Origin: Candidatus Njordarchaeota archaeon
GTDB taxonomy: Archaea > Asgardarchaeota > Njordarchaeia > Njordarchaeales > Njordarchaeaceae
Length of the DNA: 23,131 nt
Reading direction: 5' to 3'
NCBI GenBank assembly: GCA_029856055.1
Contig: JAHQWF010000020.1
Location: 1 to 23,131 of the forward strand
Within the stretch, counting starts at the first letter, position 1; every line of letters begins with the position of its first letter. The notes beneath the pieces are model-generated. The model worked only from the letters and a program-made list of their open reading frames with translations. It ran no database searches and was not told the DNA's origin. This document shows positions 18,279 through 23,131 of the stretch, in pieces. The position numbers were made by a program, and so were the translations under genes.

Positions 18279-20219
18279 TTACAGAAATCTTATTGTCTCC
18301 ATGTTTTTAGGCACATCAACTGGCAACCTCAGTGTTTCTTGTACTGATTGAGCAAACTTATCGCATTTCCTGTCTTCACAATGTATGACTACTACTCGAG
18401 ATGGAGAAGGCTTTATACTCTGTATGAATTGTAGCAATTCGGGATAAGGAGAGTGTCCAGAGAACCCTCTTACATGTTTAACATCCATTTTTATAAAGAC
18501 CTTCTTCGGCATTCCATCTTCATAATAAATTAGCTCCCTTGCTCCCCTTATAATACTCCAACCTAATGTCCCTGGCGCTTGGTATGAGACAAAAACCAAT
18601 GAATTATTCTCATTTGGAGCCATATATTTTAGGTACTCTAGCACTGGACCTCCTTGCAACATTCCACTTGTAGCCAAAATAACAGCTGGCTGCTTATTCT
18701 CAGCGATAGACATTATCTCTGAATGATCTTTAACGGGTATGAATATGTCTGAGAGAAAAGGGTTATCTCTGCCGTGCAAAATTCGATCCCTAACTCTCTT
18801 CGATAGGAATTCTGGACTAGCAGTATGAATAGCTACAGCCTCATCAATCATACCACTCATGTAAATCGGTATCTCTGGTGATAACTTTCTTACTTTTATT
18901 AAGTTATGTAAAACTAACATCAGCTCTTGGGCTCTACCAACAGCTAGAACCGGTATGAGAACTTTCCCGCCTCTCTTAATTGTTCTCCTTATAATATTTA
19001 ATAGCTCTAATTCAGCTGCTTCTCGCGGTGGGAATTTATCTCTCGGCGAACCATATGTTGCCTCAATAAAGACTGCTTCTACTCTAGGGAAACTCGTCTC
19101 AGCCCGATCAAGCAATCTAGTATCGCTATACTTAATGTCTGAAGCAATTACAATATTATAGAGACCCTCCGCAATATGGATATGAATAATTGAGCTACCT
19201 AATATATGACCCGCATTATAAAGTGTTAATCTTATGTCTGGTGTTATATCGTTTACTTCCTCATAATTTACTGTAACCGTGTGTATTAGCTCTTTATCGA
19301 TATCTGTGTAGGAGTATGGAGATAACCTACCTTCTTTTCTCGCCAGATCAACATAATCTCTCTGCAATAATGCCATTAAATACTTCGTTGGTTCCGTTGT
19401 ATATACCGGTCCTCGGTAACCATACTTAAATAAATATGGTACCATTCCCGAGTGATCTAGATGCGCATGCGTCACGATAATAGCATCCAACTCATCTACA
19501 GAGAACTCTGGTACATTAAAGCTTGGGAAGATTTCTCCAGGGTCAGAAGCACCGACCCTTATACCTGCGTCAACCAATATTGCACTTTCTCGCGTCTGTA
19601 TTAGAAAAGCATTACCACCAACCTCTCTTCCACCACCCAGAACAGTAATCCTAACTTTATTATTTCTAAGTATATAAGGTCTGTGTATTCGCTCTCCTAC
19701 TTCTATTAAGAATTTTAGTCTCTCCGAAGCATACAATTCATTTAGCTTCCTGGCATATCTAACGATTGTTGATTCTAACGGTGGCGCTCGTATAATTACA
19801 GGGGACCACATCGTCTCCAGCGTAATAGCTTTTCTGGTGTTTCCTTTCGGGCCAATAACTATACCTGGTTTCTCAGCTTCAATATACACTTGCCCAGTGA
19901 TATCATCAAAAAATATGTTTTTGATCCCAGCACTCTTTCCAACGAGCTCTCTTATTTTAGTTTCCGCCTCCTTTTTATCTAACCTAACAGAGGGATCGGA
20001 ACGAATAGCTATTCTTTTATGATATTTCTTCGCTATCTTCTTGATCAAATCCTGCATCGTTAGTAGTAATTGTGGATTTCTGGAATAAATGACTATTTTA
20101 GGCCCTTCAAACGTGATCTTTATTATTTTGCTTTCTAGCGGCAATTCCTTTTTAATCAACTCAAAGAGTTTGTCCCTCCAACTACTGATCGTTTCAAATC
20201 TTGTTTCAACACTACCCAA
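18279..20219 (-). CDS. fttA: aCPSF1/FttA: KH-metallo-beta-lactamase-beta-CASP ribonuclease, transcription termination factor
   Basis: This is a CPSF73-like endoribonuclease that cleaves nascent RNA and terminates transcription in archaea. The 646 residues have an N-terminal KH-like region (1-75), a second KH with GIVIGPKGNTRK (119-130), and the metallo-beta-lactamase domain from about 188 (VRITVLGGGREVGGNAF). The zinc motif is HAHLDH at 251-256, and NAGHILGSS and ASDIKYSDTRLL give further ligands. A beta-CASP insert follows, and the C-terminal DVKHVRGFSGH supplies the last His motifs. The length and domain order are those of archaeal aCPSF1. The TTG start at 20219 is preceded by AGAGGT. It ends 41 bases from the GPN gene stop. 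Confidence 0.96.
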   Translation of the reverse strand: MGSVETRFETISSWRDKLFELIKKELPLESKIIKITFEGPKIVIYSRNPQLLLTMQDLIKKIAKKYHKRIAIRSDPSVRLDKKEAETKIRELVGKSAGIKNIFFDDITGQVYIEAEKPGIVIGPKGNTRKAITLETMWSPVIIRAPPLESTIVRYARKLNELYASERLKFLIEVGERIHRPYILRNNKVRITVLGGGREVGGNAFLIQTRESAILVDAGIRVGASDPGEIFPSFNVPEFSVDELDAIIVTHAHLDHSGMVPYLFKYGYRGPVYTTEPTKYLMALLQRDYVDLARKEGRLSPYSYTDIDKELIHTVTVNYEEVNDITPDIRLTLYNAGHILGSSIIHIHIAEGLYNIVIASDIKYSDTRLLDRAETSFPRVEAVFIEATYGSPRDKFPPREAAELELLNIIRRTIKRGGKVLIPVLAVGRAQELMLVLHNLIKVRKLSPEIPIYMSGMIDEAVAIHTASPEFLSKRVRDRILHGRDNPFLSDIFIPVKDHSEIMSIAENKQPAVILATSGMLQGGPVLEYLKYMAPNENNSLVFVSYQAPGTLGWSIIRGARELIYYEDGMPKKVFIKMDVKHVRGFSGHSPYPELLQFIQSIKPSPSRVVVIHCEDRKCDKFAQSVQETLRLPVDVPKNMETIRFL

Positions 20220-20437
20220 ATTAATCTACCTCTACGCCTGACATAGAATAAGAAGCTTAAGCAATTAGAAGATGCTAATGTCTAACAAGTATGACTAAGC
20301 AAAAAGATATAGTGCTTAAAATGCAATTTAAAATTCACTCATATGTAAATTCAAATTCAAGGTACAGAATAACTCTCCACATAATAGAAGGTTTCCAAAA
20401 AAATAAAAGAAAAATATGTATTAAAATTGAATTAGGT
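20220..20437. other. AT-rich spacer upstream of fttA and downstream of the histone gene
   Basis: 218 bases without a supported gene. It should contain the leftward fttA promoter and the 3' end of the histone message. No strong hairpin or repeat was found by eye. Confidence 0.5.
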
Positions 20438-20677
20438 TTATTTCTTCTTACCTAAGAAGTATTGTGTAAAAGCTTGCTCGATGTCGTCCTTCTTGATTGT
20501 CTTTCTCTTGTTAGCTTCAGCAATCATCTTTGCTAAGTTACCTAGTCTTACTAATAGTGTTTGGACGATGTCTCTTGTGGCCTCTAGGGCCTCGGCCGAA
20601 ATCCTAATATCTTTTGAGGCAATTCCTTTCTCTAAATATCTCCTTAATGGTTGGAGTGGAACTGGTTTCTCTGCCAT
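20438..20677 (-). CDS. Archaeal histone
   Basis: This is a single histone-fold protein that wraps DNA as dimers or multimers. The 79 residues read as helix 1 (LQPLRRYLEKG), a paired loop with DIRISAEA, and a long central helix (ALEATRDIVQTLLVRLGNLAKMIAEA). A loop with RKTIKKDD, which keeps the conserved R-x-T segment, and a last helix DIEQAFTQYF follow. Compared with classical HMf-type histones (about 67-69 residues) it has a longer N-terminus and ends in GKKK. I place the start at the ATG at 20677, with AGGTG about 8 bases upstream; the frame is open three codons further to 20686. TATA-like elements lie at 20711-20720 and 20726-20737. Neighbours are fttA and a divergent thpR. Confidence 0.93.
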   Translation of the reverse strand: MAEKPVPLQPLRRYLEKGIASKDIRISAEALEATRDIVQTLLVRLGNLAKMIAEANKRKTIKKDDIEQAFTQYFLGKKK

Positions 20678-20725
20678 ATCTAACACCTATTTCAAGTGTT
20701 TCGAGAAATATTTATATATTTCAAA

Positions 20726-20737
20726 CTTTATAAATTT
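20726..20737 (-). promoter_or_regulatory. TATA box candidate for the histone gene
   Basis: Minus-strand AAATTTATAAAG, preceded by an A-rich BRE-like stretch, lies ~55 bases from the ATG. That gives a ~28-base leader containing the AGGTG site. A second candidate (ATATATAAA, 20711-20720) is closer. Visual call. Confidence 0.4.
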
Positions 20738-20925
20738 TTCCATTATCTTAGTAAATGTTCAATATTAGGCAAAATATCAAAATTTTTCAAACTTAACATA
20801 ATATTATGAAACGATATGAATTTAAAAACATAAAACCATAGATCAGCAAATAGAAATTTGATCAGATATCTTTAAGCATAAATTTAGGCAACTAAATAAT
20901 CATTCAAATAACGGAAGGTGATTTC

Positions 20926-21489
20926 TTGCGTGCATTTCTAGCTATAGATGTAGAGGATAATGAGATCGTCCGGAAGTTTGTAGAACTAGAAAAAAAATTA
21001 TTAAATACTGGTGCCTTGCTTAAACCTGTTGAACCTGAGAACTTTCATATTACAATAAAATTTCTCGGTGAAATAAGCGAGAAAGAAATCCCATTAATTA
21101 GAGAAATAGTAATTAAACACACTAAATTCTTTAAACCATTCGAAATATCCTTTGAAGGCGTTGGTGCATTCCCATCAATAAGCTATCCTCGAGTAATATG
21201 GGTGGGAATAGTTAAAAACAGAGAGAAACTATCTAATTTAGCGAGTAACATATCTGCTGATCTAGAAAAAACCGGATTTCATAAAGAATCTAGAGGCTTC
21301 CATCCACATGTAACTATAGCTAGAGTAAAAAAGCCAAGTTCTCAATTAAAAAAAACAATAAATGAATTCCAAGGCGAGTCATTTGGACAGATGGTGGTTC
21401 GAGCAATACGTCTTAAAAAAAGTGTTCTAACACCACAAGGACCGATCTACACCACAATCTTCGAAGTTCTTTTATCCGAGGAGAAATAG
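20926..21489 (+). CDS. thpR: RNA 2',3'-cyclic phosphodiesterase (ThpR, 2H family)
   Basis: This is a 2H phosphoesterase, formerly called 2'-5' RNA ligase, that opens 2',3'-cyclic phosphates at RNA ends. Both HxTx motifs are present: HITI at 41-44 and HVTI at 128-131. They sit in the family context FHITIKFLGE and RGFHPHVTIARV. The 187-residue length is normal. The start is the TTG at 20926, preceded by GGTGAT at 3-base spacing and giving the typical MRAFLAID. Cyclic phosphates are products of the splicing endonuclease whose sites abound in this window, so a link to tRNA exon or intron processing is attractive but unproven. It ends 7 bases before the CCA end of tRNA-Leu on the other strand. Confidence 0.93.
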   Translation: MRAFLAIDVEDNEIVRKFVELEKKLLNTGALLKPVEPENFHITIKFLGEISEKEIPLIREIVIKHTKFFKPFEISFEGVGAFPSISYPRVIWVGIVKNREKLSNLASNISADLEKTGFHKESRGFHPHVTIARVKKPSSQLKKTINEFQGESFGQMVVRAIRLKKSVLTPQGPIYTTIFEVLLSEEK

Positions 21490-21495
21490 ATAGGA

Positions 21496-21609
21496 TGGTG
21501 CGGGGGGCGGGATTCGAACCCGCGTAGGCCTGCGCCACCGGATCTTAAGTCTGACCTGTGCCTGGCCTGTTAGCACAACCGGCCCCTTTGTCCGCTCGGG
21601 AACCCCCGC
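21496..21609 (-). tRNA. tRNA-Leu(UAA) with a 28-base non-canonical intron at 30/31
   Basis: Class II tRNA. Acceptor GCGGGGG / CCCCCGC, D stem CCC / GGG, a long variable arm and T arm GCGGG / CCCGC, with A73 and encoded CCA (21496-21498). The anticodon stem only forms after removing 21551-21578: CCGG + ACUUAAGAUCCGG gives CCGGA / UCCGG with loop CUUAAGA (UAA). The splice site fits a strict bulge-helix-bulge: central helix GGCC / GGUC, bulges GGU and AGA cut GG^U and AG^A, and inner intron stem UGUGC / GCACA. The intron is therefore in the anticodon stem, not at 37/38. A CTTAAATTAATT TATA box is at 21641-21652. Confidence 0.93.
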
Positions 21610-21640
21610 AAGTATTCCAGTAATTTAAGAGCTAATGATT

Positions 21641-21652
21641 AATTAATTTAAG
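21641..21652 (-). promoter_or_regulatory. TATA box candidate for tRNA-Leu
   Basis: Minus-strand CTTAAATTAATT is centred ~37 bases before the tRNA-Leu 5' end, in the 64-base gap after tRNA-Thr(GGU). This suggests tRNA-Leu has its own promoter. Confidence 0.45.
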
Positions 21653-21673
21653 ATTTACTTTACAGATGAGTGT

Positions 21674-21774
21674 TGGAGCCCCGGGCGGGACTTGAACCCG
21701 CGACCTCCCCCTATCTGGCCATTAACACTGGTTCAGTTACCAGGGGGGCGCCCTAGCCCCTAGGCCACCGGGGC
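21674..21774 (-). tRNA. tRNA-Thr(GGU) with a 25-base intron at 37/38
   Basis: Acceptor GCCCCGG / CCGGGGC, U73 and encoded CCA (21674-21676). The anticodon stem CCCCC / GGGGG closes after splicing, with loop CUGGUAA giving GGU. The intron is 21713-21737. The splice motif has outer helix CCCCC / GGGGG, central helix CUGG / CCAG, and bulges UAA and AUA cut UA^A and AU^A. U73 agrees with archaeal tRNA-Thr. It lies 28 bases after tRNA-Pro and probably shares its transcript. The D arm (GCCU...GGGC) is a little unusual, and identity rests on the GGU reading and U73. Confidence 0.88.
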
Positions 21775-21802
21775 TTCTCCTCTAAATTAACTAGCCAGCC
21801 CA

Positions 21803-21910
21803 TGGTGGGGCCGGCGGGATTTGAACCCGCGCTACAGCCTTTCTTAAGACTGTAGTCCCGCGACCACCGGCGCCCCAGGCCGGCATCCTACCTAGCTAGA
21901 CTACGGCCCC
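21803..21910 (-). tRNA. tRNA-Pro(GGG) with a 31-base non-canonical intron in the T arm (53/54)
   Basis: Acceptor GGGGCCG / CGGCCCC, A73 and encoded CCA (21803-21805). The anticodon arm is intact: CCGGC / GCCGG with loop CUGGGGC (GGG). The T arm is split: GCGGG is followed by a 31-base insert (21826-21856) ending in a second GCGGG, then UUCAAAU CCCGC. The splice motif has inner stem CUACAG / CUGUAG, central helix CGCG / CGCG, bulges GGA and GGU cut GG^A and GG^U, and a weak outer helix. This places the intron exactly between 53 and 54. The duplicated GCGGG makes the boundary ambiguous by eye, but the motif picks one solution. Confidence 0.92.
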
Positions 21911-21921
21911 ACGGATTTTCT

Positions 21922-21997
21922 TGGAGCCGCCGGCGGGATTTGAACCCGCGACCCCGGGCTTACAAGGCCCGTGCTCTACCAGCTGAGCTACGGCGGC
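21922..21997 (-). tRNA. tRNA-Thr(UGU)
   Basis: Acceptor GCCGCCG / CGGCGGC, D arm GCUC / GAGC, anticodon stem CGGGC / GCCCG, loop CUUGUAA (UGU), T arm GCGGG / CCCGC, U73 and encoded CCA (21922-21924). No intron. It is first in the leftward Thr-Pro-Thr series, with an 11-base gap to tRNA-Pro. A minus-strand TTAAAAAAG box at 22051-22060 is a likely promoter. Confidence 0.97.
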
Positions 21998-22050
21998 AAT
22001 TACTACTTTCTGTTAATTATCCTTATCATATTGTTTATTGATTTCACAGT

Positions 22051-22062
22051 CTTTTTTAAGCA
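22051..22062 (-). promoter_or_regulatory. TATA box candidate for the tRNA Thr-Pro-Thr cluster
   Basis: Minus-strand TGCTTAAAAAAG lies ~58 bases before tRNA-Thr(UGU), between it and the Mut7-C gene. Confidence 0.45.
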
Positions 22063-22071
22063 TTTTGTTTG

Positions 22072-22554
22072 CTACTTACATGATTTGAGTAATTTTATAA
22101 ATTTCTCTATGTTTCTCCAATGACTACCTTTCCAATATATTTTCCCACAATTTTCACACATCCAAAATTCGTCATAGATTTCTCTTGATTTTGGTGGTAT
22201 TTTATCGTATATATCACGCTTATCTGCTTTTACTAGCATTCCATTACATGCAGGACATCTTACTTGATCCATTCTGTCTATTTTTTCAATATCGATACCA
22301 ACTTCACTTAAAACCGCTTTTATTCTGCTTACTAAGTCGCCATCTTTAATTAGTATTACAGGAACTCCATATTTCTTAGCTTTCTTAGCCAAATCACGAT
22401 CTCTTGTAATTAAAACAAGATCATCTTTTAGAGCCATAATTAATATTTTGTTATCCACATCTTCTGAACTTGATTTTCTCAGCTCTCCAGCCCAAATAGT
22501 GTTGAACCCCAAGATTCGTAACCATCTTGTTAATTTCCCTAGCATTTCATCCAC
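22072..22554 (-). CDS. Mut7-C (PIN-like RNase fold plus zinc ribbon) domain protein; 5' end possibly frame-broken
   Basis: This is a Mut7-C family protein (DUF82), a PIN-like nuclease fold with a C-terminal zinc ribbon; the role in archaea is unknown. Visible are DEMLGKLTRWLRILGF at the N-terminus, LVLITRDRDLAKKAKKYGV with the conserved TRDRDL, and a ribbon of CPAC...CENC. The only start in frame is GTG 22554 (160 residues), which keeps the first Asp but cuts off the usual leading strand. Upstream codons in this frame read K-G-F-I before V-D-E, as family members normally do, but lack a start codon. A good ATG with GGAGGG (22574) lies in another frame. See the findings. Confidence 0.82.
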   Translation of the reverse strand: MDEMLGKLTRWLRILGFNTIWAGELRKSSSEDVDNKILIMALKDDLVLITRDRDLAKKAKKYGVPVILIKDGDLVSRIKAVLSEVGIDIEKIDRMDQVRCPACNGMLVKADKRDIYDKIPPKSREIYDEFWMCENCGKIYWKGSHWRNIEKFIKLLKSCK

Positions 22555-22574
22555 TATAAACCCTTTCGTACCAT

Positions 22575-22845
22575 AAACCCTCCTTTATACTTGTTATATA
22601 TGATTATAGAACAATACAACACATGAAATAAAAATACTAAACCAATTTATTATATTCATAGTAATGCGCAGGGCTTAATCGTTGAGGAGGTGTATAAAAT
22701 ATATTATTGTTTGAAATATCTTAATATAGTTCTATGGTTCAGCTATTCTGTATAATACGAAAAGTATATAAAATCATCTTAGCATCTCATATATATCCAG
22801 ATAGAGACAGTGTAGACCTAATAAATCTTAGTTTGAATAACCAAT
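22575..22845. other. AT-rich intergenic stretch before tRNA-His
   Basis: No supported gene. TATA-like elements at 22693-22699 (TATAAAA, directly after a GAGGAGGTG) and 22765-22773 (TATATAAAA) could drive tRNA-His. The nearer one lies ~75 bases from the tRNA. A 40-codon frame (22734-22856) runs into the tRNA and is probably chance. Confidence 0.45.
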
Positions 22846-22922
22846 GGAGGGGGTAGCTCAGCCGGTAGAGCGCGGGACTGTGGATCCCGAGGTCGCGGGT
22901 TCGAATCCCGCCCCCCTCCCCA
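22846..22922 (+). tRNA. tRNA-His(GUG)
   Basis: Acceptor GAGGGGG / CCCCCUC with an encoded extra G at -1 (22846) opposite C73, the hallmark of tRNA-His. Anticodon stem CGGGA / UCCCG, loop CUGUGGA (GUG), T arm GCGGG / CCCGC, encoded CCA. No intron. Confidence 0.97.
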
Positions 22923-22950
22923 GAAACAATATGTTCTTCTATTAATCAAC

Positions 22951-23131
22951 CTAAGTCAACAAATTAATCATCATATATGATATTGCTAAAGATAAAACTA
23001 CTGCTATCCATCGAACTAATAGAGTTGAAAGCAGTTTTCTTCTACTTAATGAGTGAAGAAGTACAAGAATAAGCGAGATTCCTATGCTTATGGAAATAAA
23101 AAGATCAGCAAGTAGTGTTAATAGCAAATAT
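22951..23131 (-). CDS. Membrane protein, C-terminal fragment (runs off the window)
   Basis: The minus strand is open from the window edge to a TAG at 22951-22953, giving 59 residues. Two hydrophobic segments are separated by a basic loop: LLLTLLADLFISISIGISLI, then HSLSRRKLLS, then WIAVVLSLAISYMMINLL. This reads as two membrane helices at the end of a longer protein. No family can be named. It converges on tRNA-His with a 28-base gap. Confidence 0.6.
   Translation of the reverse strand, partial: YLLLTLLADLFISISIGISLILVLLHSLSRRKLLSTLLVRWIAVVLSLAISYMMINLLT

Noticed and set aside
20845..20870. Repeated GATCAG, 16 bases apart, upstream of thpR
   Set aside because: Too short and AT-rich to distinguish from chance.
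21677..21774. Reading the tRNA-Thr(GGU) gene as tRNA-Glu because of its D arm
   Set aside because: No Glu anticodon occurs in the loop, and the splice motif plus U73 give Thr(GGU) cleanly.
22684..22692. GAGGAGGTG resembling a strong Shine-Dalgarno site
   Set aside because: No plausible gene follows (about 20 codons to a stop). It abuts TATAAAA and may be part of a promoter or chance.
22734..22856. 40-codon plus-strand frame
   Set aside because: It runs into tRNA-His, has no ribosome-binding site, and resembles nothing I know.

Overview
The window comes from a thermophilic, probably hyperthermophilic, archaeon. Its protein genes are AT-rich, while its 23S rRNA and tRNAs are very GC-rich. The gene set is archaeal throughout: ribosomal proteins L40e, S8e and L35Ae, SRP19, RNase P protein Rpp30, Trm1, CDP-archaeol synthase, aCPSF1, a GPN-loop GTPase, an archaeal histone and the large subunit of DNA polymerase D. 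PolD plus a histone argues against Sulfolobales or Desulfurococcales. Non-canonical tRNA introns and a TFE-beta/RPC39-like iron-sulfur protein point towards the TACK side. A deep, non-crenarchaeal TACK lineage (for example Korarchaeia-like) is my best guess, but this is inference.

Layout. 1-2.4 kb (+): the 3' end of a TGS-domain GTPase, RNase P Rpp30 and a histone-deacetylase-family enzyme, tightly spaced. 2.4-3.3 kb (-): L40e, S8e and L35Ae; the 55-codon L40e gene is easily missed. 3.4-4.9 kb (-): a Roadblock-like protein of unknown role overlapping a two-KH Pno1/Dim2-like protein. 4.9-5.3 kb: no gene, but four abutting hairpins that look like an unidentified structured RNA. 5.3-5.55 kb (+): tRNA-Lys(CUU) and tRNA-Lys(UUU). 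5.6-6.7 kb (-): a THEP1-type NTPase and an Mtq2-like methyltransferase. 6.8-8.5 kb (+): a TFE-beta-like protein and Trm1. 8.5-12.0 kb (-): PolD large subunit. 12.1-13.0 kb (-): PRPP synthetase directly behind the 23S rRNA. 13.08-16.10 kb (-): 23S rRNA, with a textbook bulge-helix-bulge processing stem and no linked 16S or 5S. 16.26-16.38 kb (-): tRNA-Tyr with intron. 16.4-17.4 kb (-): SRP19 and CarS. 17.5-18.2 kb (+): GPN GTPase. 18.3-20.2 kb (-): aCPSF1/FttA. 20.4-20.7 kb (-): histone. 20.9-21.5 kb (+): RNA cyclic phosphodiesterase. 21.5-22.0 kb (-): tRNA-Leu, Thr, Pro and Thr. 22.1-22.55 kb (-): Mut7-C protein. 22.85 kb (+): tRNA-His. 22.95 kb to the end (-): the C-terminus of a membrane protein.

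The region is an informational core: translation, tRNA and rRNA maturation, transcription and termination, replication and chromatin. I see no CRISPR array, prophage, transposase or defence system. The most unusual signals are in the RNA genes. tRNA-Leu(UAA) has an intron in the anticodon stem (30/31), tRNA-Pro(GGG) has one in the T arm (53/54), and tRNA-Thr(GGU) and tRNA-Tyr have canonical 37/38 introns. The 23S precursor carries the same kind of splice motif, so one tRNA-splicing endonuclease of broad specificity probably serves both rRNA and tRNA. All eight tRNAs encode CCA. Other points for a second look are the 23S-prs junction, a mirror-image base skew on the two sides of the 23S gene, the hairpin cluster near 5.1 kb and an apparent one-base frame break at the start of the Mut7-C gene.
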